Both the position numbers and the translations under genes were made by a program. Shown here one piece after another: positions 53,783-63,869 of a stretch of DNA of 64,000 nt. The stretch's first letter is position 1; every line of letters starts with the position of its first letter. Source of the stretch: Dicyema japonicum (taxonomy: Eukaryota; Dicyemida; Rhombozoa; Dicyemidae); NCBI GenBank assembly GCA_011109175.1, contig RDEW01000030.1, forward strand, positions 552,094 to 616,093, given 5' to 3'. A model generated the notes under the pieces. The model was given only the letters and a program-made list of their open reading frames with translations, was not told the origin of the DNA and did no database searches.

Positions 53783-55150
53783 TTAAAGAGAAGAGTCTGT
53801 GTCATTATCTCCATCAAAAATATTAGAGGGAAGATTATCATCAGAAGAAAGAGCAGTCCTGTCCAATTGAGGCTCATCAGGCTCGCTTTCGACGTCTTCC
53901 AAGGGATTAATCATTTCAAGTTGGGCAAGTCGTTTCGACTGCAATATCCAAAAAAGCCAACCTGTGACTGCAACTCAGACTCATTAAAGTCTCTGTGTCT
54001 GACAATCAGCTTGAACTTATTCACATTCTCAATGTTGTTGGTTCGACGTCTTCGGGTCAGTTTTACACTTTAAATAAAGAAAACGCCAAACTGAGCCTGT
54101 AGTTTGTTATAGTACACTGCGTCGTCATGAAACGTGAAAAAACACGAGTCGGCAGTCTTCGCCAAACTGTTGATGTTCCAGTCGTAGTCTCTCACCAGAT
54201 CGTACTTCAAACTCTCACCGTCGTCGAAATCACCCTTCACCTCGGAATTCGACCCACTTGATAACTTGTAGTGAGTTCTTGCATCAGGCACAAAGTATCC
54301 CACAAATTGTTTGTTTTCTGAGTCAATCATTCCTCTAAAGTTAACTCCAGAAGGAGACCTAATCATGGCCTTGGACATCAAACTCTTCTGCTCATCTGTC
54401 GAACAGTTCTCCAAGATTGGGTCACTGTCAAAGACCACGTGGGAAAAGATTTGCTTGCACAACTATAATAAGAAGCCAACACAACCTTAAAGTCAGGGAA
54501 TACTGGTAGGTTCTCAACTGGAAAGAGGTCGGGTTTAGTAGGATGGCGATTTATCTATAGTATTACAATCACGTGGACTGGGATCTTGGAGTCTTCGAAA
54601 CTCTTCTCGATAAGGTTCAATTGACTGTCTCTGCCTAGGAAAAAGGAGGCAACATCAGCTTTCTTTATGTTGGATTCCAAGCTCGATAATGATAAATTGG
54701 TACCCTCTGTCCTGAGATCCAACTGGTACTTCTCTGTCTGTAGTGTTCGTTGAAATATACGATGTCTTTCTCAGCCACGATACCCGTTTTCCGTGACGGG
54801 TTGTTCTACAGTTGCCTCAAATCTATTACTTTGAAGAAATTTCTGATTCGGCTGTGTCATCATACAGCAACGCTACATCTTCAGGGTCCATAGGAACTAA
54901 GAATACGACCAATAGGATACCATTTGGATCAGCTTTGGCGAAGTCGATCAAATCGATGTCAATCCCCAAGTCCTGTTCGATGTGCAACTCGTAGGAGTAG
55001 TAGTTCTCCAAACAGGTTGGCTTGTATGGAACAAAACTGGAATATGAATGGAAATTACGTATTAATGTCGAGGGGGTAAGGAAGAAATTTTGCGTCGAAA
55101 GGAATATCGGGTAATCTATTTCGATATTGGATCGGACTGATCAAGTCGAA
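53783..55150 (-). CDS. PAF1: PAF1, RNA polymerase II-associated factor
   Basis: PAF1 is the name subunit of the Paf1 complex, which travels with RNA polymerase II and promotes elongation and histone modification. Minus-strand exons: QYRNRLPDIPFDAKFLPYPL; after a 22-nt intron (55037-55058) FVPYKPTCLENYYSYELHIE then QDLGIDIDLIDFAKADPN; intron 54897-54920 (24 nt); VPMDPEDVALLYDDTAE; LGRDSQLNLIEKSFED; FPVENLPVFPDFK; HVVFDSDPILENC; SLMSKAMIR; intron 54335-54358 (24 nt); GMIDSENKQFVGYFVP; YDLVRDYDWNINSLAK; VYYNKLQAQ; KFKLIVRHRDFNESEL; and an acidic tail ending DNDTDSSL, stop at 53785-53783. All follow the order of animal PAF1, and the acidic C-terminus is typical. The start codon and a segment near 54700-54830 are not settled. 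Confidence 0.93.
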
Positions 55151-55199
55151 ACTTAGAGGATTTATCAAAAAGAATACATTTTATCTGAAATTTGAGCTC

Positions 55200-55676
55200 T
55201 TTTTTCTTTATTGTGAATAACCATAACAAGAACAAATTTCAAAATTTTAAATATTAATTTAAAATATTTAAATTAAACTTAATAAATATTAAACTAAAAT
55301 CTTAAATTGGATGGTAATAAAAGTGATATAAAATTTTTTTGAAATATATTGTACGCAGTTGATCTCGTGATTGCAGCGAAACTCGAAAACCCAAGGAGAA
55401 CTCTAAACCTACAAGAGACATTAAGTTTTGTTTCAACAACCGCTTAAAAGTCCCACCAGGTCACATGTAACGGCATCTACCTCGTCATGGAAAAAGAAAC
55501 GGATAACGGAACGGTCATGCACTTCTCACAGACCCTTTAAGGTTGTCTTTTCTTGGTGAAATCACATCACCTGTGACATAGTTAAACTTAATACTCGAAA
55601 AATATCCTTGATACATCATCTTACAGAACCAATAAATCTCCTCGAATTAAGTATGAAATACAACAATAAATTATTA
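55200..55676. other. No gene recognised
   Basis: AT-rich followed by short frames without motifs. Confidence 0.4.
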
Positions 55677-55865
55677 TTATTAACCCCATATAAACTGAGA
55701 AAGAAGTTAACAACTAATAAATTGTATACAGTTTCCAACGTCACATAAGCAGTTCGTCACACAAGTCCATCCGGAACCAACATAAAAGGTAAAAGATGCC
55801 AATCTTTGCAATTGTGGAAACCCCTTTAATGAAGTGAGAAGAGAAAATGATCCTTTTTTCCACCC
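55677..55865 (-). repeat. SINE1 copy, diverged
   Basis: Reverse complement: CACTTCATTAAAGGGGTTTC then CACAATTGCAAAGATTGG ... AACTTCTTTCTCAGTTTATA and TGGGGTTAATAAT. More substitutions than the other copies. Confidence 0.75.
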
Positions 55866-56499
55866 TCAAACTTTCTCAACTTTTCTGCCTGATGATTTCC
55901 AAATTTAGAAATTCCAAACAAGGAAGTTTTGGCTGCTTGTAGGATATCGGTTCAAAACCGTCCAACAGAATTAAAAGCCATCAATCAATGCTTCACTTAT
56001 AAGATGGCAGTTAATATGGTTTTGTGTATGTTACTAATTTTAGTTCCCCAGTCCAATCTTCCAAGGACTCGGAAAATAGATTCAAAAGTTTCACTTCGTC
56101 CAAATTGCGTTCGAACTCTGGGTGTGGTCGAGCCTGTCATCGAATATATTCCCTGATATATTCGAAGCTTAATCTCCTCAAAGCTGAGAGATCCTAGGAA
56201 GCGACGTTGAATTCAAGAATATCTTGAAATTACTATTGTTCGAAGCAATGATGATTAGGTAGGGAGATAAAGAATCAACTCGACTAGAGATTGAAATTCA
56301 AAGAAGGGAGAAATGTAGGTGGTCCGTCTGGTCTCAGGAAAGCATGATGGGCAAAGTGGAGGGACGATTTTTCAATTCTATACATATAAGTGTTTATTTA
56401 TTTTTCAAAAAATTTGAGGAGCCGAAACTCCGTTGAGAAATCTGTGCCATACTAATGAGACTTCAAGTTATTTTATTTTTCTCAAAAGTGAAGAACCGG
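55866..56499. other. No gene recognised
   Basis: A 75-codon frame at 55929-56156 has no recognisable domain. Confidence 0.35.
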
Positions 56500-56650
56500 A
56501 AAAGGGATCTTTTTTTCCCTACTCCACTGGAGGGGTTCTCACAATGGTGGACATGGGTGATGCTTAGGGAGAATGTGTTTCATCCTGACAGTGGGGACTG
56601 GGATTACTTAGTTATGAGGCCTCTCTTTCTGCCTCTGAAGCAATAATAAG
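56500..56650 (+). repeat. SINE1 fragment, middle part
   Basis: CCCTACTCCACTGGAGGGGT then TCTCACAATGGTGGACATGG parallels CCCCCACTCCACTGGAGGGG then TTTCCACAACTGCAAGTATGG at 13910. The remainder diverges. Confidence 0.55.
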
Positions 56651-56746
56651 AAGCGGCAAAAATCGTAAATGCTAAAACATTATTAAAAATAAAAATATCA
56701 CAGAAAAAAACTGGACATCTTTGAAATAATTTCATCAAAAATCAAT

Positions 56747-57276
56747 TCAATGCTCTAAGTTATAAATGAAATCAGCACGTGATTGAGTTTGACAGAGACC
56801 GTGAGATGGGGAATGGAGATATATTCTGCCAGCGCTTTCACCACGAGTGATCAAATCCTCTTGAAAGGGGGCAAACAAATCGCACTTATTAGCCACTAAA
56901 ATAATCGGGAGACTAGTATTAAAGTTAACTACAAACCGCAAAACCCCAATGCAATCATTTATATCACAAATTATCTTTTTAGCTATGTGAAAACTTTCAA
57001 CTGAATTTACAGAGTATACTACAACGTAGCCGTGAACATTAAAGTTTGAAAATAACGATATCTTGGAAACTCCCGTGAAAATTCCGGTATCTTCTATGAA
57101 TTTGAGTTCATGTTCGATGGAATTTATGCAATTATTTCTTTGCTGCTTATTTATTCGGTTCCTTTGAGTTTTAGGAGAGTATAAGTTGATTAATTCTGAT
57201 TTTCCTGGCAAAATATATAACCCTTAGAACCTACTCCCGAAGATCCAAGAAAGCACACTTTACGAATGACTTTCAT
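56747..57276 (-). CDS. Atypical Ras-like small GTPase
   Basis: Small GTPases switch between GDP and GTP states to control signalling. ATG at 57276 begins MKVIRKVCFLGSSGV; a 26-nt intron (57230-57205) splits the next Gly codon, and splicing gives GSSGVGKSELINLYS, a complete P-loop (G1). NVHGYVVVYSVNSVESFHIA matches the Ras/Rheb GY.LVYSV.S..SF; a 24-nt intron (56936-56913) follows, then LPIILVANKCDLFAP (G4, NKCD). The switch II motif is changed: EDTGIFTG where DTAGQE is expected, so the catalytic Gln is missing. No C-terminal CaaX box is visible; the end beyond NKCD may be frame-broken, since KALAEYISIPH appears in another frame. About 165 residues; subfamily uncertain (Rheb/Ras side). Confidence 0.78.
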
Positions 57277-57464
57277 ATTTAAATTAAATAATTTTTTAAC
57301 ATTTAATAAATTTACCAATAACTTTTTTTAATTTAACAGCTATTTATTAAAAATTATTGGAATTTAAATTTATTCAGGAAGTGTGTCGGCTCTCGGCTTT
57401 AGCTTCAAAGTCATAATAATAATATTCGCACTTTCCGAGCTTGCCCGACATAATTTTTCTGTTA

Positions 57465-57525
57465 TTCTAGCGCTCACCTAATATGCTACAGCGCCCCTGT
57501 TAAGAACCACTGGTTTAGATGATCT
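57465..57525 (+). repeat. hAT element terminus
   Basis: TAGCGCTCACCTAATATGCT then ACAGCGCCCCTGTTAAGAAC and CACTGGT, nearly the same as 59575-59630. AAGAACCACTG is the inverted CAGTGGTTCTT end of hAT elements. No transposase is attached. Confidence 0.65.
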
Positions 57526-57559
57526 ACTGCTGTGTCGGTAAAATCAATTGTGCAGGGAT

Positions 57560-57890
57560 CAAATCCTGTTAGGTTACGGTCAATGAATAGCTTGAAATTT
57601 GGCCAGTCTGCTTCCTTATAGTTCTTGAAGGTTGCTTTGCTCCTATGTGAGCTATTGATTGGCACAACTTTAGTATAATTAGATTATGATCACTATGGAA
57701 GTCGTAGGAGACGTTCCATTAAATTTAATTTCAAAAAAGTCAACAATTAGATTACCTCTCTTGTCGCCCAATTTAGTAGTCAGCCATTGATGGTGTTGAG
57801 GTCGCCACATAATATAATATTTCACAGTTCATGGAGTTTATCCAGTTTGGGCGTGTCCATTTAAAATGGCCTCCAATTAATTTTTTTCAG
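57560..57890 (-). pseudogene. Group B LINE endonuclease fragment
   Basis: The minus strand reads CGDLNTINGW, GDKRGNLIVDFFEI and WNVSYDFHSDHNLIILK, the GDLN, RGN and SDHN motifs of an APE endonuclease in order, broken by frameshifts. Confidence 0.65.
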
Positions 57891-58029
57891 GTTTTGGATA
57901 AGTTCATCAATAAACATCACGAGATTTTAGCGAAACGACATCTTTAGGTAAAAAGTCATCTTTTTTAAATCTTATAAAAATTAATTTTAATGGGTCTTTG
58001 GGTAAATGAAACATTTTACCAAGGTCCGA

Positions 58030-58830
58030 AATGGAATTTTTTCTCTATTTTGTAATCTTAAGAATTTTATCATTATGCCTTCTTTTATTAACTTCTTTAC
58101 AAAATTTCTTGGCGTCTTGTTTAGTGTCCCAATGTACTTCTAAAAACGTTGTGCCAGCCTTCAATGGAGTCATTTGTCCGAGGTAAGTCCTCATATAGAT
58201 TATCCAGATTTCCAATAATTAATTGGAAATCTTGGAATTAATCCATTTTCTTGATTTCCAATATAATTGATCAAGAAATATTGATATAATGGAGTTAGAA
58301 TCACAGGAAAATCTGATCTCGACACTATCCAATCAAAAGTGTTCTTTACAGTATGTGTAGGAATAAGGAGAGGCATTTCAACAGTTTTACAAATCTATCG
58401 GTAATTTTAAATCACATTTAACCTATTTACATCTTCATTATTTATGTCGTTGAAAATTCCTAATTCCAATATTTTTATTAATATTTTGTCCTAGATGGAA
58501 CATGAAGCAATTTATCCGTGCGTTTGGAAATGACTTTTGAAAAGAGTTTATTGCTCCTTTTTCAAAATCTGAGACAATAACTCTTGGTTCTAAATCCGGA
58601 ATGAGACGTTTAATTATTAGAAGCATTGTGTCATATTCAATTTCAGTTTTTTGATGTTAAAAGACAGAATATTATCGGAATTACATGGTGATTAATTATC
58701 ACCGATATTGTGAATAACTGCTTCCAAGGAAGAGGGCAGATAAAAAAGTCCCGTCAATAGACCATATTTTATGATTTTTTAATGGTGTCGTCATTTCAGA
58801 ATTAAAAAATAACCATATTTGACTCAACAT
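58030..58830 (-). pseudogene. MULE (Mutator-like) transposase remnant
   Basis: Right to left: LKNHKIWSIDGTFLSALFLG (first catalytic Asp in DGTF); EIEYDTMLLIIKRLIPDLEP then RVIVSDFEKGAINSFQKSFP and INCFMFHLGQNI (second Asp in SDFE and the C..FH motif); then NYIGNQENGLIPRFPINYWK and LPRTNDSIEGWHNVF (the conserved RTNNS.EGWH block). At least two frameshifts. No terminal inverted repeats were identified. Confidence 0.82.
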
Positions 58831-58894
58831 CTGAAAAGTTAATCATTAATATACCAATAGTTTGCGAAAACTGTGTCCAAACTGATAGAATATT

Positions 58895-59150
58895 TGGTTG
58901 AACTGGTGAGGTGACGTGGTTCTGATTAATATGTCTATTTCACACATGACTAATGATCTTTCCATCACGTCACAACGCGTCATTCAACGTCCGTGGATTT
59001 AAAAAAAAAAAACATAAAAGGAAAGGATTTAATAAATGACTTAGCATCATACAAAGTCACGTTTTATCTTGTTTTTTGAAAAATCGAGGAGAGCAGGATC
59101 AAGATTGCCCTACACAAAAGCTCGACGAGAAGCTAGATGAAGATGAAAAT
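58895..59150 (+). pseudogene. Group A LINE, 5' end fragment
   Basis: TTTGGTTGAACTGGTGAGGT resembles the 5' end at 43140, followed by SFNVRGFKKKKHKRK and DLINDLASYKVTFYLV, the start of the APE endonuclease (TFNVRGL...KR.EL.EDLSKYKI). It decays after about 250 bp. Confidence 0.6.
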
Positions 59151-59574
59151 TTGTTAGTAATGTCGATAAGAGATGCAGCATAAAAAAGGATGGAAAACTA
59201 CCTGAAAAAAGATGTCATCATTGACTCGTATGTTGCAGCACAAAATAAACGATAAGAGGGGTCTGAGAGCGCAGAGAAGAGTCCAAGCGTTTGCAGGACA
59301 TTTGACATGAGGCCAAATAACTCCCTCTTTAATTTTTTCTTGCTAATGAAGTTGTTAAAGTTAATGTTAAAGCCTCGCTTGTTTTACTGTCCGAGCGACA
59401 GTAATATAATGGTTTGTTAAGTTCTGATACTTAATGGGTCGTATTTAACCGTCTCAACCGGTAATCGTTACTTTCGGTCATACGGTTAAACGGCTTTAAC
59501 GGTTAAATCGATTTTACGGATCGTTTTCAACCTGGAGTCGTTGTCAACCGGTCACAATAATTAAAAATTAAAAT
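59151..59574. other. No gene recognised
   Basis: Includes runs of TTAACCG/CGGTTAA-type motifs around 59440-59540, probably part of the hAT-type element ending at 59630. Confidence 0.4.
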
Positions 59575-59630
59575 TCCAGCGCCCTCCTAATATGCTCCAT
59601 CGCCCCCTTTAAGAACCACTGCTCTATCCC
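59575..59630 (+). repeat. hAT element terminus
   Basis: CCAGCGCCCTCCTAATATGC then TCCATCGCCCCCTTTAAGAA and CCACTGCTCTA. Same family as 57465-57525. The partner end (CAGTGGTTCTTAAAGGGGG) was not found in the window. Confidence 0.65.
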
Positions 59631-59699
59631 ATCCTGCTAGAGCCTGCTGGGATCACGTGATTAGTTAGTTTGTGTAACCGTGGTCTCTGGTGTTATTAT

Positions 59700-60780
59700 T
59701 ATTGAAGTTATCTAATATATGACCGATTTTGAAACCAGGACGGCCTAAAGACACACCAGCTTCTTACAAACCGATGTATCTTCTGTGTGCCTCTTCAAAA
59801 ATTATAGAAAAACTCATTCTCGGTCAGATTAAACCTTACCTTCCCGAAGTATCCTTCCAGCATGGAATTAAGAAGGATCACTATAAAACTACTCACCTTA
59901 CATGTTTAACAAAATTCATCAATGAGGGACTACAATGTAAACCTTGGCATCAAAAGACCCTAGTGTGCTCCATTGACGTACAAAAGGTTTGTGACTAGAT
60001 TCAGAGGAAATTACTCACCAGGAAGATCTTACTCACTGCATTCTAAACAATTTGAAAATTTACATTGCAAAATTCCTCAACGGACGAAGAGGAAGGGTAC
60101 TTGCACGTTCCACGTATTGATCCCTATTGTCATCCATTCTCTTCAACCTCTTTATGAGCGATATGCAGCGATAACACTCTGGTCCTCGCTTATGCTGACG
60201 ACATAATTGTAGTAACAAGATACCAGTGTGTTTACACAAAATTTACTGGACAGCCTAAGCAGTTTGCCTATGAGGAACACATTATATACAAGCCCTGAAA
60301 AGTCTAGCACAATGATTTTACTTCAAAAAGAAGACTAACAAACTCGGCACCTTTCTCTACCCTTAATGGAATGTCAATCCCCTCCAGTAACTTCATCAAA
60401 ATACTTATGACTTTCAGCAAGCATGTTAGCAACGTCATTTCCTCCTCCCAAAAAACTAAACTCTAAAACAATTCTTAGATACTACAAAGATTGTTTCTAC
60501 TCAACGTTACACTACCTTTATATGCAATACATTCAACCGACAATTGTTAGGTATGGGGCACAAACCTGTCTATACGAACCTAAAGAAAATTAATGTCTTT
60601 CAAGCGACAGTCATGTGGGCCCTACAAAGGTTCTCCTCAAGATTAATGCCAACTCCGTTCGAGGAACTTGTGAGGGGAACGGGAACCCGACTGGCATCTC
60701 CGAAATCCATTAGTGTCCCGTAAATACAAAAAGTGCGTCGGTTCTCGAGACAAACACCATGAAAGGATGAGGCTGATGCT
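59700..60780 (+). pseudogene. Group B LINE RT, decayed
   Basis: KPGRPKDTPASYKPMYLLCA then SSKIIEKLI, FQHGIKKDHYKTTHLTCLTK, VCSIDVQKVCD (KAFDSV position), then across frames LAYADDIIVVTRYQ and a thumb-like ALQRFSSRLMPTPFEEL. YADD is preserved, but frames change several times. Confidence 0.72.
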
Positions 60781-61189
60781 AAAGGAGGCCGGTATCTCCT
60801 GACGGCCACATATCTTTTTAATATGTCGGTGATTCTTGGTTTTAAATAAATAATTATTGCAGTGTCAAAGTGCATGCATCTACGATATTTTTGGTGGATG
60901 AGTGTTGCAGTCATCAGTAAATATTTCAACAAATCGTCTACTAGGACTCACTCAAAGCAAAAAAGATAAAAGAAGTAAAGAATATTGCTTGGACCCCTTC
61001 TTAATTAGTTTTTATAACTGTCTTACTCTAATAAAGTGTGTGTCCTGCCTATGCAGCATTGTGGCTCTCGTAAAAAGTGTTTTTGTTTTTTTTAATGCGA
61101 ATCATTCTGGCCGGCATCCAAAAAGAATAACTTTCTTATTTACTCTACTTTCAGATAAGGATGGACGAGATGCTTAGAATTGACTGGTC
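60781..61189. other. No gene recognised
   Basis: Short frames without motifs. Confidence 0.35.
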
Positions 61190-61275
61190 TTAATCAGACC
61201 GTGGGATCAATCTATACCTTAATTCGATATTAATTAACTCTTAACTTCTTTCCGGTATATTCGGGGCTATTAAAC
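61190..61275 (+). repeat. Orphan group B/SINE-type 3' tail
   Basis: GTGGGATCAATCTATACC ... TTAACTTCTTTCCGGTATAT then TCGGGGCTATTAAA matches the shared 3' end of SINE1 and group B. Confidence 0.5.
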
Positions 61276-61615
61276 ATAGAAATTCTGTCAATTTGGTGAA
61301 GGTTCCATTAATCTAAAATGTTTATGTTGAAGAAAACGCCGTCATCAGTGTTTCATCACTGCAGAACTGGATTGTCTTATGGACTCAGATAATAGAAGAG
61401 AATAAAAACGAGAAGTCAAGAACATTTACAATGTCTAGGATTAATAAGTAGTACTATTCTTTTAAAATAGAGTATGAGTTCTGCATAGAGATTTAAGAAA
61501 TGAAACCATTAGATTTTTTTGCCGAAATGGCTGTTTTTTTAATATAAAAAATTTAATAATTAATATTCACTGCCATGTGCTTTGTAATTGTAAGATATTA
61601 TATTTAATATAAACT

Positions 61616-61687
61616 GGGGATGTAGTCTAACGGTATGACGTCTGCTTTGCATGCTGAAGGTTCCGGGTTCGATTCCTGGCGTCTCCA
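61616..61687 (+). tRNA. tRNA-Ala (anticodon UGC)
   Basis: A 72-nt cloverleaf without intron. The acceptor stem GGGGATG pairs with CGTCTCC and includes G3:U70, the alanine identity pair; the discriminator is A. The D stem is GTC/GAC; the anticodon loop TTTGCAT puts TGC at 61648-61650; the T arm is CCGGG-TTCGATT-CCTGG. One mismatch (T:T) sits in the anticodon stem at pair 29:41. Box A and box B are consistent with Pol III promoters, and a run of T residues at 61688-61693 should terminate transcription. Confidence 0.95.
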
Positions 61688-61693
61688 TTTTTT
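61688..61693 (+). terminator. Pol III terminator of tRNA-Ala
   Basis: Six T residues directly after the discriminator base, the usual Pol III stop signal. Confidence 0.7.
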
Positions 61694-61794
61694 CATTATA
61701 GAGTTATTATTTTTTATATTTTTTTGTGACTTCTCTGCAATGAAGGAAGAAAAGAAGATGAAGGGATACCGAAAACTACTAAAAGATTAAAAAA

Positions 61795-62035
61795 ATTAGC
61801 GTGTTAGCTGCGTAGCGCCATGTGACTAGTTGTCATAATTTATTTTCCTTCCTTCGATGGCGTCATATGATCCACCTTACTAAGGAGACGCCCAATGCCT
61901 GGCCGGCATCACGAGGATCCAACTATTCCTTCCTCGGGGACAAATTCGTTACCTGAGACAAGTTCTTCAACGCTGGAGCGGCTAAGGGCCAAGGAGTTAG
62001 TTAGTTTGGTTACCCTTGGTTTTTGGAATAAATTT
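61795..62035 (+). repeat. SINE1-related element, diverged 3' half
   Basis: TAGCTGCGTAGCGCCATGTG ... GATGGCGTCATATGATCC then GGAGACGCCCAATGCCTGGC and CGGCATCACG parallels the SINE1 head and body at 13758, but the 3' part (TTAGTTAGTTTGGTTACCCT then TGGTTTTTGG) is of a different type. A similar ending occurs near 59680. Confidence 0.65.
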
Positions 62036-63184
62036 AATTTTTAATTAACAAAAGAACAGTGGATGTACTACCTCACATGCTAAATGTGAGATCGGAGGAG
62101 TGCGCATTTTCCGGTCATTGAAACGTAAGGAAATATGACCTGTAATGTCGTCTTGCGGAAGATTTTTTTATTTCGGGTTTGTGAGAATGTCGAAACTGAC
62201 CGTGGGATCTCTTTACAAATGGGACTGCGTTTTGTATCGATGTTGATCCCATTCGGAACCTCCAATTTGTTGAAATAAATCATTCCCCATATTCTGGAAA
62301 CATCAAACCCTTTTTGCTAGGCTAATCGGAGAGTCTGAAAGTTAGAGATTCCACTAAAGATACGGAATACCTCACCTCATTAATCGATAAAGCCATCAGT
62401 ATCAACGACCTTTTTGTGAAAGTGTCGATTGGATGTCCGTTTGGCTTCACTATTTTCAGCGATGGATGAGAAGAGGCCCTCACCATGATGTAATAACTGC
62501 CGGCTTACGGACATATAGCTGCTGCTCTCTGCAAGAAGAGATGTCTTTGTTGTGCTGGAGAACATGATCTTGCCAGATGTGAGGGCATACCTGGATCGAA
62601 GATTGACTGCATAAACTCTGGTCAACCAAACATTGAGCAAGGTACGGAGGATATCCAATTGCTAAAACAGCTAAACTAATTTTGCGAAACAATTAAACAA
62701 AGTCTATCCCAAAGAAGGCCTTGGCAAGTCATGTTCCAACGAAGACCGTGTCACCGGTAACTAACAATCTTGGCCTGCAAAATCAGCTTCGGTTGAAATT
62801 ATGCAGAAGTACCAGAGAACTTTAGGAGGCCTGTCATTTAACCTCCCTGAGAGAGTGTCTAACGAGTTGAAAGAGGTAATATCCCGACTGAAGGAGTCAT
62901 GTTCAATAGCGAAAGAAAGTAGTGACCCTGGCTATGGAGGGACCAGGCTGGCGAAATGTTTGAATATATGTTTAAGGATGTTTTTTTCGTGTCCAAAATT
63001 GACTCCAGATACAACACGGAGAGTTAAGTTTTCATCAGGACTTTAGGATGATATGGTCCACGTGGGACGATAAAGAAAGTGGTTATTAATGATCCCAAGT
63101 ATTTTTGCAGTTTTTGTCACAGGGAGAACATTTCCAGATATCTTCATTTCAGGTTGAGCGTTAAACAGTCGACGATCAGAAGTA
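62036..63184. other. Unassigned; possible exons
   Basis: Moderately open frames exist on both strands: minus 62080-62283 and 62380-62658; plus 62801-63046 reading NLPERVSNELKEVISRLKES. None is recognisable and I could not decide a strand. Confidence 0.3.
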
Positions 63185-63189
63185 AAACT

Positions 63190-63515
63190 GTAAAGTAATT
63201 TATTTAATTAAGGTTCCGCTTGTGCCGTATTTTTCTTCAGGTTATTATTTCTCCCACAATTCTCTTAACTAACTTCCTCCATACTCCACGGTTACTGGCA
63301 ATTATTCTGAGCATATCCAAATCGTCTCTGTTTTCAGCTTTCATCTTACATTGGTCAGATCCTTTTGTAGAACCTCTGGCAAAGTTATGTGAGGTCTTTC
63401 CAAACTTATCATGTATTGTGATTTTTGATGACTGCGTGTCTCTATGTAGTAGATGAACAGCCTTGAACATCTGCGCTCCGTTTTTGAGCCTTTTTACTTC
63501 TTTAGCCATTTCAAC
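63190..63515 (-). pseudogene. Group A LINE, 3' end
   Basis: The minus strand reads FGKTSHNFARGSTKGSDQCK, NRDDLDMLRIIASNRGVWRK and then the tail CGGCACAAGCGGAACCTTAA, matching the group A C-terminus and 3' end. Confidence 0.7.
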
Positions 63516-63627
63516 AAGTTTATTTTCCTTTATTTCCTTCGTTTTTTTATTTTATTTTATACAGGGTTTGGTTCCTTTGCCTGGTCCTGACAGGTTTCGA
63601 CCTGCAAACGTAGGTTTTGGATAGTTC

Positions 63628-63860
63628 TTAAAGCTCGTGGCCATAGTGTCCGTTGAAATGCTTCGGTTTTACTCCAACTGTTGAATGGGCCGCGAACTTT
63701 ATTGCATCGATGGTGTCTTGCCACAGCTCCCCAGGCATTTTTTCTTTATTCCACCGTCTGATCTTTTCTCTCAATGTATTTTGATAGCTTTCCCGAGTTG
63801 GTCCCACCATGCAGAGTTGCTCTACTGCGAACCTCCCTTCAGATATCCTCATGCCAGCCG
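63628..63860 (-). pseudogene. Group A LINE, endonuclease-RT linker
   Basis: GRFAVEQLCMVGPTRESYQN then TLREKI and ELWQDTIDAIKFAAHSTVGV resembles the linker at 44066-44220 (IAWTLVKQKIMIAADIYLK). Same orientation as the 3' end at 63190-63515, with the RT deleted between them. Confidence 0.5.
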
Positions 63861-63869
63861 CTTTGGAAA

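Noticed and set aside
60600-60932. Minus-strand ORF of 110 codons
   Set aside because: Antisense to the LINE RT thumb fragment; no domain.
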